A DNA stretch of 64,000 nucleotides from Rhizobium sp. ZPR4 (GTDB lineage: Bacteria > Pseudomonadota > Alphaproteobacteria > Rhizobiales > Rhizobiaceae): positions 372,001-436,000 of the forward strand of contig NZ_CP157967.1 in assembly GCF_040215725.1 (NCBI RefSeq), given 5' to 3'. Every line of letters begins with the position of its first letter. Positions within the stretch are counted from its first letter, which is position 1. Under the pieces are notes generated by a model. That model was given only the letters and a program-made list of their open reading frames with translations, was not told where the DNA came from and ran no database searches. The translations under genes were made by a program, and so were the position numbers. Of this stretch, positions 43,437 through 53,191 are shown piece by piece.

Positions 43437-44591
43437 ATGGCTGATATCACCAAGGAACAGGTGCTGGAAACGTTGAAGACGGTTCGCGGCCCCGACCTGG
43501 AGCACAATATCGTCGAGCTCGGCATGGTGTCGGATGTCTTCATTTCCGATGGCAAGGTCTATTTCTCCATCACCGTTCCAGCCGAACGTGCCAAGGATCT
43601 GGAGCCGATGCGTCTTGCGGCCGAGCGGGTCATCAAGGATATGCCCGGTGTCAAGGGCGCCCTCGTCGCCCTGACGGCCGACAAGAAGGCCGGTGCTCCG
43701 GCGCCCCGGCCTGCGCCCGCACAAGCTGCCCCGCACGGCCATTCACATCCTCATCAGCACGCGCCGCAACAGCCGCCTCGCGCCGCCAAGATCGGCGTTC
43801 CGGGCGTCAAGGCCATCATTGCGGTCGCCTCCGGCAAGGGTGGCGTCGGCAAATCGACCACCGCAGTTAATCTCGCGCTAGGCCTCTTGGCCAACGGCCT
43901 GCGCGTCGGCATTCTGGATGCCGATATCTACGGCCCCTCGATGCCGCGCCTCCTGAAGATTTCCGGACGCCCGACGCAGATCGACGGGCGCATCATCAAT
44001 CCCATGGAGAATTACGGCCTCAAGGTCATGTCGATGGGCTTCCTCGTCGAAGAGGAGACCGCGATGATCTGGCGCGGGCCGATGGTGCAATCGGCGCTGC
44101 TGCAGATGCTGCGTGAGGTTGCCTGGGGCGACCTCGACGTGCTCGTGGTGGACATGCCGCCCGGCACTGGCGACGTGCAGCTGACCATGGCGCAGCAGGT
44201 GCCGCTTGCCGGCGCTGTCATCGTCTCGACGCCGCAGGACCTGGCGCTGATCGATGCGCGCAAGGGCCTCAACATGTTCCGCAAGGTCGAGGTTCCCGTC
44301 CTCGGCATCGTCGAGAACATGAGCTATTTCATCGCGCCGGATACCGGTGCACGCTATGATATTTTCGGCCATGGTGGCGCGCGCAAGGAAGCCGAGCGCA
44401 TCGGCGTGCCTTTCCTCGGTGAAGTGCCGCTGACCATGGGCATCCGCGAGACTTCGGATGCTGGCACGCCGCTTGTCGCCGCCGAGCCGAACGGGGTGGT
44501 AGCCGGCATATATCGCGAGATCGCTGCCAAGGTCTGGAAGCAAGTGGCCAGCGCACCACAGCGCGCGGCGCCATCGATCGTATTTGAATAA
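43437..44591 (+). CDS. Mrp/ApbC-type iron-sulfur cluster carrier ATPase
   Basis: A 384-residue P-loop scaffold that delivers Fe-S clusters to apoproteins. The ATG at 43437 (GTGAGGATGAA upstream) starts MADITKEQVLETLKTVRGPDLEHNIVELG, a MIP18/DUF59 domain (residues 1-85). A Pro/His-rich linker (HGHSHPHQHAPQ) follows. The ATPase domain starts near residue 115 with the deviant Walker A IAVASGKGGVGKSTTAVNLA and continues with DADIYGPSMPRLL, MPPGTGDVQLTM and VENMSYF. The CxxC pair of many Mrp proteins is not seen, as in a subset of the family. A sigma-54 promoter 430 bp upstream could link it to nitrogen status. Confidence 0.93.
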   Translation: MADITKEQVLETLKTVRGPDLEHNIVELGMVSDVFISDGKVYFSITVPAERAKDLEPMRLAAERVIKDMPGVKGALVALTADKKAGAPAPRPAPAQAAPHGHSHPHQHAPQQPPRAAKIGVPGVKAIIAVASGKGGVGKSTTAVNLALGLLANGLRVGILDADIYGPSMPRLLKISGRPTQIDGRIINPMENYGLKVMSMGFLVEEETAMIWRGPMVQSALLQMLREVAWGDLDVLVVDMPPGTGDVQLTMAQQVPLAGAVIVSTPQDLALIDARKGLNMFRKVEVPVLGIVENMSYFIAPDTGARYDIFGHGGARKEAERIGVPFLGEVPLTMGIRETSDAGTPLVAAEPNGVVAGIYREIAAKVWKQVASAPQRAAPSIVFE

Positions 44592-45005
44592 TTCACAAAG
44601 ACATCCGGGCTTTCCGTATAGTGACGGATTGTCTTGTCGGCATCCTGTGCTATGACTTCGCAAGTTTAGCCAAACTGCGGTGAAATCGCGCAATGAAGAG
44701 GTTGTGACTTGATTCTTTGCGAGCTTTGCTGCATATGCGCCGCCGGCGTGGAACTGGTCGAGCATTTCCGATGACCGCCCTCCGCCGCATGGTGGTTTTA
44801 TTTCGTCCGAGCAGGCGGCTTCGCCAGGACGGGCGAAGGATTGGTACAGCAGCGCAATGGAACATGGACACGGATTCCCGGCCAGACCGGCGGGATACGA
44901 CCGGGGTTTTATGAGCTTTTTTCATTGGCCATTGGTGGGATCGCAGCGAGTGCGCGCAACGTGCCTCGACCTTAGCGTCGTCTCCGCTGCTGCGGGAGCG
45001 AGCAG
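44592..45005. other. 414-base gap upstream of corA
   Basis: Contains a possible promoter TTGTCT-N16-TATGAC (44629-44656), which would give a leader of about 340 bases before corA. No known Mg riboswitch pattern was recognised. Short ORFs here have arginine-rich, unconserved sequences. Confidence 0.35.
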
Positions 45006-45983
45006 TTGATAACTGCCTATTGCTCAGATTCCAAGCCACTTCAGCTCCCCGATCTCTCGGCCGCCGACCGCTTGCCTGACAATGCCATCTGGATCGATAT
45101 GGTCGATCCCACGCGTGAGGAAGAAGCCAATATCGAGCGCCTGCTTGGGCTCGAGGTTCCCACGCGCGAGGACATGAAGGACATCGAGCCGTCGAGCCGC
45201 CTCTATGTCGAAAACGGCTCCGTCTTTCTCACGGCGTCGCTGTTGTGGAAGGCCGATACCAATCTGCCGATGCTCACCGATGTCGCCTTCATCCTGACGG
45301 GGCATCGGCTGGTCACCATCCGCTATGCGCAGCCGAAGTCCTTCGCACTCTTCATCGCGGCGCTGCAGCGCATTCCGCAGGAGCGCCGTACGGGTATCGC
45401 GCTTCTTGCCAAGCTTCTCGAAACCATCGTCGACCGTACCGCCGAGGTCCTTGAACAGACCGTTGCGGGTATCGATATATTGTCGGTGCACGTGTTCGGC
45501 GATCGCGTAAAGAAGATCCGCCGCCCGGGCAACTATCTCGAAGAAAAGCTCAAGGACATCGCAGGCTATCACCGTACGCTCAGCAAGGTACGTGACAGCC
45601 TGAGTTCGCTGTCCCGGCTCTTGACCTTTCTTCATGCCATACCCGCCATGCAGCAGGACCAGGAGGCCAGGGAACTGTGTCGCAATGTCTCGCGGGATGT
45701 ACAGTCACTGTCGGAGCACGCCTCCTTCGTCGCGGGAAACATCACCTTCCTGCTGGATGCATCGCTCGGGCTGATCAATATTGAGCAGAACGCCATCATC
45801 AAGATCTTCTCGATCGCTTCCGTGGTGTTCCTGCCGCCGACACTCGTGGCGTCCGTCTATGGCATGAATTTCGAGCACATGCCCGAACTGCATTTTGCCT
45901 ACGGCTACCCGACATCGTTGTTGTTGATGGTGGTTTCCGCCATCGTTCCGTTTTTCTTTTTTCGCTGGAAAGGCTGGCTCTGA
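45006..45983 (+). CDS. corA: CorA family magnesium/divalent cation transporter
   Basis: A 325-residue pentameric channel. It begins with TTG at 45006, preceded by GGGAG, giving MITAYCSDSKPLQLPDLSAAD. A cytoplasmic alpha/beta domain and a long helix occupy residues 1-255. Two C-terminal membrane helices follow, with the selectivity loop YGMNFEHMPEL (about residues 282-292; GMN is diagnostic, and the usual MPEL is present). The C-terminus FRWKGWL is basic, as in the family. kup follows after 17 bp, so the two cation uptake genes may be co-transcribed. Confidence 0.94.
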   Translation: MITAYCSDSKPLQLPDLSAADRLPDNAIWIDMVDPTREEEANIERLLGLEVPTREDMKDIEPSSRLYVENGSVFLTASLLWKADTNLPMLTDVAFILTGHRLVTIRYAQPKSFALFIAALQRIPQERRTGIALLAKLLETIVDRTAEVLEQTVAGIDILSVHVFGDRVKKIRRPGNYLEEKLKDIAGYHRTLSKVRDSLSSLSRLLTFLHAIPAMQQDQEARELCRNVSRDVQSLSEHASFVAGNITFLLDASLGLINIEQNAIIKIFSIASVVFLPPTLVASVYGMNFEHMPELHFAYGYPTSLLLMVVSAIVPFFFFRWKGWL

Positions 45984-46000
45984 GAGTCTAGTGATCCTGA

Positions 46001-47902
46001 ATGTCTAACGAAACCCATCATTCTCCCGACGGGAAAATGAACGCTCGTAAGCTCGCATACCTCGCGCTCGGTTCGATTGGCGTGGTTTATGGCGATATCG
46101 GTACGAGCCCGCTCTATGCCTTTCGCGAAGCACTGAAGCCGGTGGCCGCTGACGGTCTGACGCGCGGCGAAGTCATCAGCGTTGTCTCGCTGATGTTCTG
46201 GACGCTGACGATCATCGTCACGATCAAATATGTCCTTTTTCTGCTCCGCGCAGACAACGACGGCGAAGGCGGCACCTTGTCGCTTCTCGCGCTGTTGATG
46301 AAGACGGCGAACGGCCACACCGCCATTCTGATGCTGCTGGGCCTTTTGGGTGCGGCCCTCTTCCTCGGCGACGCGATGATTACGCCGGCGCTTTCGGTCC
46401 TTTCAGCTGTCGAAGGTCTGAAGCTCGTCACGCCGCAACTGTCGGATTATATCGTGCCCATATCGGTCGCGATCCTGGCGCTGCTTTTTGCCATCCAGTC
46501 ACATGGCACCGGCGCGGTCGCCCGCTTCTTCGGCCCGATCACGGCGCTTTGGTTCATCGTCATGGGCGTTGCCGGCATCATGCACATTTCCGATGACTAC
46601 AGCATTCTGGCGGCGCTCAATCCCTGGTATGCGGTGAGCTTCCTCCTGCGGGAAGGCTTTCTTGGCGTCGTGGTTCTCGGCGCGGTATTCCTGACCGTGA
46701 CGGGCGCGGAAGCGCTCTATGCCGACCTTGGCCATTTCGGCCGCCGTCCGATCCAGTGGGCCTGGTTCGTGCTGGTGTTTCCGTCGCTGACCTTGAACTA
46801 TTTCGGCCAGGGCGCTCTGGTGCTGCGCGATCCCATGGCCATGTCGGACCCGTTCTTCCTGATGTATCCGCACTGGGCGATCCTGCCGGTGGTCATTCTC
46901 GCCACCATGGCGACGATCATCGCCAGCCAGGCCGTCATCACGGGTGCTTTCTCGCTCACGCGTCAGGCGATTCACCTCGGCTTCCTGCCGCGCATGGAAA
47001 TTCTCTTTACCTCCGAGACCAATACCGGGCAGATCTTCCTGCCATCGGTCAACACAGTCTTGTTCTTCGGCGTCATCTTCCTCGTCCTGGCCTTCAAGAC
47101 CTCGGACGCGCTGGCAACTGCCTATGGTATTTCGGTGACCGGCGCGATGGTCGTCACCTCGATCATGGCGTTTGAATTCGTCCGTGTCCGCTGGAACTGG
47201 ACGCTGCCGATGGCGGTTGCCGTGCTCACGCCGCTCTTGCTGCTGGAATTCGTCTTCCTCGGCGCCAACCTCTTGAAGATCCATGACGGCGGCTATGTTC
47301 CGGTCATGATCGCGACGGCCTTCACCGTCATCATGTGGACCTGGCGCCGCGGCACCTCGATCCTGATGGAAAAGACGCGGCACACCGATATCCCGCTGTC
47401 CTCCTTCGTCAGCTCCATCGAGCGCAAGAGCGATCATTCGCCCGCGCATGTGCCCGGTACGGCGATCTTCCTGACCAGCGATCCGGAATCTGCACCTGCC
47501 GCGCTGCTGCACAATCTGAAGCACAATCACGTCCTGCACGACAAGAACGTCATCCTGACGATCCGCACCGTCAACAAGCCGCGCGTCGCCCAGGAGGATC
47601 GCTATACCGTCGAAAAGGTCTCCGACCGCTTTTCGCGCGTCGAGCTGCGCTTCGGCTTCATGGAATCGCAAAACGTTTCCCAGGCATTGGCGACGCTGCG
47701 CAAGACGGGCCTGAAGTTCGACATCATGTCGACCTCCTTCTATCTCGGCCGGCGCAAGCTGGTGCCGGATGCGAAATCCGGTATGCCGCACTGGCAGGAC
47801 AGGCTCTATATCGCGCTCGCCAACGCCGCGACCGATCCGTCGGACTATTTCCGCCTGCCGGCCAACCGCGTTGTGGAACTCGGCTCGCACGTCATCATCT
47901 GA
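46001..47902 (+). CDS. kup: Low-affinity potassium transporter of the KUP family
   Basis: A 633-residue K+/H+ symporter with about 12 membrane helices (residues 15-460) and a C-terminal cytoplasmic domain. Family signature [22 protein letters not shown] is at about residues 18-39. [23 protein letters not shown] and [22 protein letters not shown] are conserved. The start at 46001 begins [14 protein letters not shown]; an internal ATG at 46037 is an alternative. It probably shares a transcript with corA and ends at a hairpin terminator. Confidence 0.95.
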   Translation: MSNETHHSPDGKMNARKLAYLALGSIGVVYGDIGTSPLYAFREALKPVAADGLTRGEVISVVSLMFWTLTIIVTIKYVLFLLRADNDGEGGTLSLLALLMKTANGHTAILMLLGLLGAALFLGDAMITPALSVLSAVEGLKLVTPQLSDYIVPISVAILALLFAIQSHGTGAVARFFGPITALWFIVMGVAGIMHISDDYSILAALNPWYAVSFLLREGFLGVVVLGAVFLTVTGAEALYADLGHFGRRPIQWAWFVLVFPSLTLNYFGQGALVLRDPMAMSDPFFLMYPHWAILPVVILATMATIIASQAVITGAFSLTRQAIHLGFLPRMEILFTSETNTGQIFLPSVNTVLFFGVIFLVLAFKTSDALATAYGISVTGAMVVTSIMAFEFVRVRWNWTLPMAVAVLTPLLLLEFVFLGANLLKIHDGGYVPVMIATAFTVIMWTWRRGTSILMEKTRHTDIPLSSFVSSIERKSDHSPAHVPGTAIFLTSDPESAPAALLHNLKHNHVLHDKNVILTIRTVNKPRVAQEDRYTVEKVSDRFSRVELRFGFMESQNVSQALATLRKTGLKFDIMSTSFYLGRRKLVPDAKSGMPHWQDRLYIALANAATDPSDYFRLPANRVVELGSHVII

Positions 47903-47926
47903 CGCGGATATTCTTGCCGCTCCTTC

Positions 47927-47965
47927 AAAAAGGCCTGGCGGATATCCGCCGGGCCTTTCATGTTT
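47927..47965 (+). terminator. Intrinsic terminator of kup
   Basis: AAAGGCCTGGCGGAT (47929-47943) pairs with ATCCGCCGGGCCTTT (47944-47958), a 15-bp stem with one T-G pair, followed by CATGTTTTG. Confidence 0.8.
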
Positions 47966-48070
47966 TGCGGATCATCGCATTCGTAACCATAGAATCGCCC
48001 GAATTAACCATCCATCAAGGTTAATGGGAGATTATTCCGGCTCCTAGTTTCGAGTGCCGTTTGGAGTCCG

Positions 48071-49252
48071 GTGTTGTCTCGCTCGCGTTATGCCAGCCGC
48101 AAATTGCGGTTCCTGCCACAAAACTGGACCTCTCCAGCCGTCTTCGGGCTTTGCGCCTGGCTTATTTTTCCATCGACAGCAGCCTATGGCGATCTTGCCG
48201 GCCTGCTTGCTGGGATCGATAGGGAAGGCGCCAATTGGCGCATGGTGATGACTGACTCGCCAGCCGGCTCCACCCATCAGGCGGAACTGGCCTTCGGTGA
48301 CGTCAAGGCCTCCGCCGCCATTGGAGATGGTGGCCTCGTGTTGCCGGACGGGCGCCGGGTCGCGTTCCAGTCCGAACAGAAGGGCAGCGATCCCCGGCCG
48401 GATGAGGATCGCATCAATCGGCAGGATAAGAAGGGCAGAGTGGTGGCCGTCGAACCGATGCAGCCGCCGAAGGATTTTTCCGCAGGCTCCGTGCTGCAGC
48501 GCCAGAGCATGTTGTTTCGGCCGGAATCCGCGACCGGCGAGCGCACCGCATTCCTGAAGCCGAAGCTCGGCGGCAAGGAAATCCAGATCGCCACGGCCTT
48601 CTACAAGAAAGAGCCGCCGAAGCTGGACGATAGCGTGCCGGCCGATCTCGCCAATCTGGTCACCAATCAGAATGCCGATGTTCTGGCAGCGGCCTATGCC
48701 TCGCCGGCGCCGGACTATGCCCGTGTCTCGCCCTTCGATTCCATTCTCGCCAAGGATCAGGACGGCGAGGGCCGCTTCGTGCCGCAGATTGGCCCGAAGG
48801 ATCATGCCTGGGCCGCCAATGTCTTGCCGCCATCGGTCTTCTCATCCGACGAGCAGCAATGCCTTGCGACCGGCATCTATTTCGAGGCGCGCGGCGAATC
48901 CGTGAAGGGGCAGGCCGCCGTCGCCCAGGTCATCCTCAACCGTGTCCGCAATCCCGCCTATCCGAAGACCATCTGCGGTGTCGTCTATCAGAACGAGGAT
49001 TGGCACAATGCCTGCCAGTTCTCCTTTGCCTGCGACAATGTCAAGGAGCGCGTCAATTCTCCCGAACACTGGCGCATCGCCCGCCAGGTCGCTATGGCCG
49101 TCACTGCCGGTAAGATCTGGCTGCCGGAAGTCGGTTCCGCCACCCATTATCATGCTGTCTACGTCCGGCCGAAATGGGCGGCTGAAATGGTGAAGGTTGG
49201 CCGCATAGGCATGCACATCTTCTATAGGACCTATGGCGGCGGCTGGAGCTGA
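48071..49252 (+). CDS. SleB-like cell wall hydrolase
   Basis: A 393-residue exported protein, GTG start. A signal-type N-terminus with a hydrophobic segment (TSPAVFGLCAWLIFPSTAAYG) ends near residue 39. A poorly conserved 220-residue region follows, and then the hydrolase_2/SleB domain (about residues 270-385): CLATGIYFEARGESVKGQAAVAQVILNRV with the catalytic Glu, then YPKTICGVVYQNEDWHNACQFSFACD and THYHAVYVRPKWA. It probably cleaves peptidoglycan as a lytic enzyme in the periplasm. It is transcribed alone. Confidence 0.88.
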   Translation: MLSRSRYASRKLRFLPQNWTSPAVFGLCAWLIFPSTAAYGDLAGLLAGIDREGANWRMVMTDSPAGSTHQAELAFGDVKASAAIGDGGLVLPDGRRVAFQSEQKGSDPRPDEDRINRQDKKGRVVAVEPMQPPKDFSAGSVLQRQSMLFRPESATGERTAFLKPKLGGKEIQIATAFYKKEPPKLDDSVPADLANLVTNQNADVLAAAYASPAPDYARVSPFDSILAKDQDGEGRFVPQIGPKDHAWAANVLPPSVFSSDEQQCLATGIYFEARGESVKGQAAVAQVILNRVRNPAYPKTICGVVYQNEDWHNACQFSFACDNVKERVNSPEHWRIARQVAMAVTAGKIWLPEVGSATHYHAVYVRPKWAAEMVKVGRIGMHIFYRTYGGGWS

Positions 49253-49431
49253 GGCGGCCGGTTCCGGCTGATTGACGCCGCGGGCAGGGTCGCTTCCCCT
49301 GGCAAAAAAGCCACAAGAAAGCAGGGGCTGAAGAGGATTCTTCGGCTCAGTTTTCAATCAATATGGCTCTTTCAGCCTAAGATCATGATTTAATTGGGCT
49401 AATTTATGGCTGGACAGATGACGTCTACGCC

Positions 49432-49460
49432 TTGACTATGCTTTTTCCTAAAACTATGTT
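49432..49460 (+). promoter_or_regulatory. Predicted sigma-70 promoter of the atpI operon
   Basis: TTGACT (49432-49437), 17 bp, TATGTT (49455-49460). This is the strongest -35/-10 pair in the 313-base gap between the SleB-like gene and atpI, about 105 bp upstream of the atpI start. Nothing else was recognised in that gap. Confidence 0.65.
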
Positions 49461-49565
49461 GCGCGCGACTTCAAAACGGGCCGAAAGGTGGCGAAACCTG
49501 CTGTTCGTTTACGCGTTGACCGGGGTAATGGGATTACGCGCAACGAAAATGGGGAGGATGCCACC

Positions 49566-49910
49566 ATGACGGATGACCGCGACGAAGGTCTGGAACAGCG
49601 GCGGGCGCAGCTGGGAGCCGAGTTGGCGAACAAGCGTGCTGCGGTGAGAGAGGATGAACGCGGGGAGGTTCGCGCCGAGGAGAGCCGTAAGGGCTATGCT
49701 CAGGCGATGAAGCTTTCCAGTGAGTTCATAGCCGCAATCATCGTTGGCGCTGTTCTGGGCTATGTCTTGGACCGTTTTCTCGGTACGACGCCGTGGGGCA
49801 TGATTATCTTGCTGCTTCTCGGATTTTGTGCTGGCGTGCTGAACGTGCTGCGCTCCGCAGGCAAGGTGGCGACACCGATGCCGGAAGGGCGTGGGCCTGA
49901 CAAGAAATGA
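49566..49910 (+). CDS. atpI: ATP synthase protein I
   Basis: A 114-residue membrane protein thought to help assemble the c-ring. The ATG at 49566 follows GGGGAGG by 8 bases. A hydrophilic charged N-terminus (about 50 residues) is followed by two membrane helices: SSEFIAAIIVGAVLGYVLDRFLG and GMIILLLLGFCAGVLNVL. First gene of the F0 operon atpI-B-E-b'-b, with 78 bp to atpB. Confidence 0.92.
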   Translation: MTDDRDEGLEQRRAQLGAELANKRAAVREDERGEVRAEESRKGYAQAMKLSSEFIAAIIVGAVLGYVLDRFLGTTPWGMIILLLLGFCAGVLNVLRSAGKVATPMPEGRGPDKK

Positions 49911-49988
49911 GCGGAAGCAACGCTGCGGCGCTGTTTCCAGATGAGAAGCATCCGCTCGGTGGAGCGGAAAAATGAAAGAGAACAAGCG

Positions 49989-50741
49989 GTGGCAAACGAT
50001 CCTACCCATCAGTTCCTGATCTTCAAGATTATCCCGATCGATATCGGCGGAATTGATTTTTCGTTCACCAACGCCTCGCTGTTCATGGTTGCCTCCGCAG
50101 TGATTTCCGCAGGCTTCCTTTATTTTGCCAGCGCGCCGCGCGGCGTCATCCCGACGCGCTCGCAGTCGGTGGCGGAAATGGCCTATGAGTTCATTGCCTC
50201 GATGCTGAAAGAGGGGGCGGGGACGAAGGGAATGAAGTTCTTCCCGCTTGTCTTCTCTCTCTTCATGTTCGTCCTGACGGCGAACCTGCTCGGCCTCGTT
50301 CCTTACTTCTACACCGTCACCAGCCAGATCATCGTGACGCTGGCGCTTGCACTGCTCGTCATCTTTACCGTTATTTTCTACGGCTTGATCAAGCATGGCT
50401 TCGGCTTCTTCAAGATCTTCGTCCCGCAGGGTGTTCCGGGCGTTCTTCTGCCGCTGGTGGTGGCGATCGAAATCATCTCCTTCTTGTCCCGCCCGGTTTC
50501 GCTCTCCGTTCGTCTTTTCGCCAACATGCTGGCCGGTCATATCACGCTTAAGGTGTTCGCAGGCTTCGTCGCCTCGCTCGGAGCACTCGGCGCGCTTGGC
50601 ATCGGCGGGGCTGTTCTTCCCCTTATCATGACCGTCGCCCTCACCGGTCTCGAGTTCCTTGTCGCCTTCCTCCAGGCTTACGTCTTTGCGGTGCTGACTT
50701 GCATGTACCTCAACGACGCAATCCACCCGGGTGGCCACTAA
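49989..50741 (+). CDS. atpB: F0F1 ATP synthase subunit a
   Basis: The stator membrane subunit forming the proton half-channels. The GTG at 49989 gives a 250-residue protein starting with [31 protein letters not shown], the family N-terminus; an ATG at 49941 would add 16 unconserved residues. The essential Arg is in [17 protein letters not shown] (about residue 175), and [14 protein letters not shown] sequence lies near the C-terminus ([19 protein letters not shown]). Confidence 0.95.
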   Translation: MANDPTHQFLIFKIIPIDIGGIDFSFTNASLFMVASAVISAGFLYFASAPRGVIPTRSQSVAEMAYEFIASMLKEGAGTKGMKFFPLVFSLFMFVLTANLLGLVPYFYTVTSQIIVTLALALLVIFTVIFYGLIKHGFGFFKIFVPQGVPGVLLPLVVAIEIISFLSRPVSLSVRLFANMLAGHITLKVFAGFVASLGALGALGIGGAVLPLIMTVALTGLEFLVAFLQAYVFAVLTCMYLNDAIHPGGH

Positions 50742-50807
50742 GGATAAAGACATTGGCGTCTAACGGCGTCAGTCATTCACCGCACAACCATTTCAAAGGA
50801 GTTCAAC

Positions 50808-51035
50808 ATGGACGCGGAAGCAGCAAAGTTCATCGGCGCAGGTTTGGCTTGCTTTGGTATGGCCGGCACGGCTCTCGGCCTCGGCAATATCTTCGGCAGC
50901 TACCTGTCCGGCGCACTGCGCAACCCGTCGGCTGCTGACAGCCAGTTCGGCCGTCTGGTATTCGGCTTCGCCGTTACGGAAGCTCTGGGCATCTTCTCGC
51001 TGCTCGTCGCTCTCCTCCTGCTCTTCGCCGTCTGA
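50808..51035 (+). CDS. atpE: F0F1 ATP synthase subunit c
   Basis: A 75-residue hairpin of two helices that builds the rotor ring. The first helix is Gly/Ala-rich with [21 protein letters not shown] and the polar loop. The proton-binding Glu is in [22 protein letters not shown] (about residue 58). AAAGGAGTTCAAC precedes the ATG as ribosome site. Confidence 0.97.
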   Translation: MDAEAAKFIGAGLACFGMAGTALGLGNIFGSYLSGALRNPSAADSQFGRLVFGFAVTEALGIFSLLVALLLLFAV

Positions 51036-51113
51036 TCTCAGCGGCGTCATAGATCACGGTTCGCGAGCAGCGAGCCGTGATTCTTTGTATTTGCAGACCA
51101 CCTGGAGGTGAGC

Positions 51114-51707
51114 ATGTTTGTGACCCCGGCATATGCTGAAGAAGCACCGCCGGCCGCCGGAGCGGTGCACACGGAAACGGGTGCGCCGAATGAAGGCCAT
51201 CACGGCGGCGTATTCCCGCCGTTTGACCATACGACGTATCCGTCACAGCTGCTTTGGCTGGTGATCACCTTCGTCATCTTCTACGTGGCCATGCAGAAGA
51301 TCGTTATTCCGCGCGTCGGCAGCATTCTGGAAAGCCGGCACGACCGGATCGCCCAGGATATCCAAGAAGCCTCGCGTCTGAAGGCTGAAGCCGACGCCGC
51401 CGTCGCGACCTATGAAAGCGAATTGGCCGCTGCGCGCGCCAAGGCGAATTCCATCGGCGCCAGTGCCCGCGATGCCGCCAAGGCCAAGGCCGAGGAAGAT
51501 CGCAAGGCGATCGAGGCAAGCCTGGCTGAGAAGCTCAAGGCCGCAGAAGGTCGGATCGCTGAAATCAAGGCGAAAGCCTTTGGCGATGTCGGCGCGATTG
51601 CCGAGGAGACGGCTGGTGCCGTCGTCGAGCAGCTGGTTGGCAATGTCGCCGGCAAGGCCGATGTCGCCTCTGCGGTTGCAGCAGCTGCCGCCAAGCAGGA
51701 GGGGTGA
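51114..51707 (+). CDS. F0F1 ATP synthase subunit b'
   Basis: A 197-residue stator stalk subunit. The ATG at 51114 is 3-4 bases after TGGAGGTGA; a GTG at 51108 lies inside that site and is less likely. An N-terminal stretch that resembles a short signal ([13 protein letters not shown]) is followed by one membrane helix ([17 protein letters not shown], about residues 44-60) and a long alanine-rich coiled coil. It is the b' paralogue that pairs with b in alphaproteobacteria; it has been called atpG or atpF2. Confidence 0.93.
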   Translation: MFVTPAYAEEAPPAAGAVHTETGAPNEGHHGGVFPPFDHTTYPSQLLWLVITFVIFYVAMQKIVIPRVGSILESRHDRIAQDIQEASRLKAEADAAVATYESELAAARAKANSIGASARDAAKAKAEEDRKAIEASLAEKLKAAEGRIAEIKAKAFGDVGAIAEETAGAVVEQLVGNVAGKADVASAVAAAAAKQEG

Positions 51708-51710
51708 TCC

Positions 51711-52202
51711 ATGGAATTCGCTTTAGACAACACCTTCTTCGCGTTTGTCAGCCTTCTCATCTTCCTCGGCCTGATCGTTTACCTGAAGGTTCCGGGCATG
51801 ATGGCAAAGTCGCTGGACGACCGTGCTGATCAGATCCGTAACGAGCTGGCGGAAGCCAAGCGCCTGCGCGAAGAGGCCCAGCACCTGCTGGCCGAGTATC
51901 AGCGCAAGCGTAAGGAAGCCGAGGCTGAAGCAGCGCACATCGTTGCCGCAGCCGAGCGCGAAGCTGAAATGCTGACGAACGAAGCTCGCAAGAAGACCGA
52001 GGAATTCGTCGCCAACCGCACGGCTCTGTCCGAGCAGAAGATCAAGCAGGCCGAAGCCGATGCGATGAAGGCGGTCCGTTCCGCCGCCGTCGACCTGGCA
52101 ATTGCTGCTGCTGAATCGGTTCTGGCGAAGAAGGCTGATGGCAACGTCCAGTCGGGTCTCTTCAGCGATGCGGTCAAGGAAGTGAAGACGCGGCTGAATT
52201 AG
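51711..52202 (+). CDS. atpF: F0F1 ATP synthase subunit b
   Basis: A 163-residue stator subunit with an N-terminal membrane helix (TFFAFVSLLIFLGLIVYLKVPG, about residues 5-27) and a long charged coiled coil (LAEAKRLREEAQHLLAEYQRKRKEAEAEAAHI). It starts 3 bp after the b' stop. The F1 genes are not next to it, which is the normal split arrangement in Rhizobiales. Confidence 0.95.
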   Translation: MEFALDNTFFAFVSLLIFLGLIVYLKVPGMMAKSLDDRADQIRNELAEAKRLREEAQHLLAEYQRKRKEAEAEAAHIVAAAEREAEMLTNEARKKTEEFVANRTALSEQKIKQAEADAMKAVRSAAVDLAIAAAESVLAKKADGNVQSGLFSDAVKEVKTRLN

Positions 52203-52223
52203 GCCTGCGGATGATCGAAATTC

Positions 52224-52251
52224 AAAAGAGCCCCGCTTCGGCGGGGCTTTT
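52224..52251 (+). terminator. Intrinsic terminator of the F0 operon
   Basis: AGCCCCGC-TTCG-GCGGGGCT followed by TTTGTTG, an 8-bp GC-rich stem with a UUCG tetraloop, 26 bp after atpF. Confidence 0.92.
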
Positions 52252-52322
52252 GTTGTTTTCCGCCCCGCCGGGTTGATCATTACCGCAACCAGCAGCAAAA
52301 TCATGAGCTTGGGGAGGGGCGG

Positions 52323-53087
52323 ATGCAGATAGTGATAGGCGGCGAACCGTTTCGTCAGGGCGATCTTATCGTGAGGCCGGCAGCGGCCTGGACAGCGGGC
52401 GTGCACGCCTTGCTGGCTGTGCTGCATCGGCATGGTTTCGATGCAGCTCCGATTTCGGCTGGATATGACGAGGCCTGGGAGCGGGTAACCTATCTGCCCG
52501 GAGATACCGGCGATCTCGATGACCGCACTGATATGCGCAGTGAAAAAGCGCTGCAGTCGGCGGCATCGCTGCTGCGTCGCTATCATGATTGTTCCGCCTT
52601 GTTCGCAAAGAGCCTTGAGGCCGGCTATAGGTGGCAACTGCCGGCCCGGCCGCCCTGCGAGATCATCTGCCATGGCGATTTCGCGCCCTACAACGTCGTT
52701 CTGAACAACGGCGAGGTGACTGGTATCATCGATTTCGAGGCGGCGCATCCCGGCTCCCGTTGCTGGGATCTGGCCTATGCGGTCTATCGATGGGCGCCCT
52801 TGTCCTCGAGCGTTGCAGCGGAGGGACTGGAGAGGCCAGCCGACCAGATCCGTCGCGCCCGCATCTTTGTCGATGCCTATGGGCTGCCCGCCGCGGAGCG
52901 TGCCCGCCTACCGGACATCATTGTCGAACGGCTGGAGGCCTTGCTGTCCTTCATGGAGCGAGAGGCCGAGCGTGGGATCGAGAGATACCGACGCAATCTG
53001 CAGGATGGGCACGATCGCATCTATAGGGAAGACATCGCCTATATCAGAAAATGGTCGGCGGAGCTTGTCACTGGACTGACGCGCTAA
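52323..53087 (+). CDS. Aminoglycoside phosphotransferase (APH) family protein
   Basis: A 254-residue kinase-like protein. The Brenner-type catalytic loop is ICHGDFAPYNVVLNNGEVTGIIDFEAAHPGSRCWDLAYAVYRW, with catalytic Asp in HGDF (about residue 118) and metal Asp in IIDFE (about residue 139). The N-terminal lobe is short and lacks a clear glycine loop. The family includes homoserine and choline kinases and many enzymes with unknown substrates; drug resistance should not be assumed. It stands alone after the F0 operon and ends just before a RIME-type repeat. Confidence 0.83.
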   Translation: MQIVIGGEPFRQGDLIVRPAAAWTAGVHALLAVLHRHGFDAAPISAGYDEAWERVTYLPGDTGDLDDRTDMRSEKALQSAASLLRRYHDCSALFAKSLEAGYRWQLPARPPCEIICHGDFAPYNVVLNNGEVTGIIDFEAAHPGSRCWDLAYAVYRWAPLSSSVAAEGLERPADQIRRARIFVDAYGLPAAERARLPDIIVERLEALLSFMEREAERGIERYRRNLQDGHDRIYREDIAYIRKWSAELVTGLTR

Positions 53088-53186
53088 AGCAATTTCCGGA
53101 AAAACGTATAGCGGCTTTCCGTCTGGAATTGCGCAAAACAAGGGATAGAGCGTTTTCGCGATTCGAAGAAAAGCGGAAATGCTCTG
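53084..53186. repeat. RIME1-like intergenic mosaic element
   Basis: About 103 bp with two palindromes. The first is CAATTTCCGGAAAA..., closing with TTTCCGTCTGGAATTG (53090-53131). The second is AGAGCGTTTTCGC ... GCGGAAATGCTCT (53147-53186). This size and two-palindrome layout match the Rhizobium-specific intergenic mosaic element (about 108 bp) as I recall it. It lies between the convergent APH-family and rnhB genes and could act as an RNA hairpin for both. Confidence 0.75.
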
Positions 53187-53191
53187 AGTGT

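Noticed and set aside
52323..53087. Antibiotic resistance gene
   Set aside because: The APH-family fold is broad and the gene lies among core genes with no mobile element. No specific aminoglycoside-modifying signature is visible.
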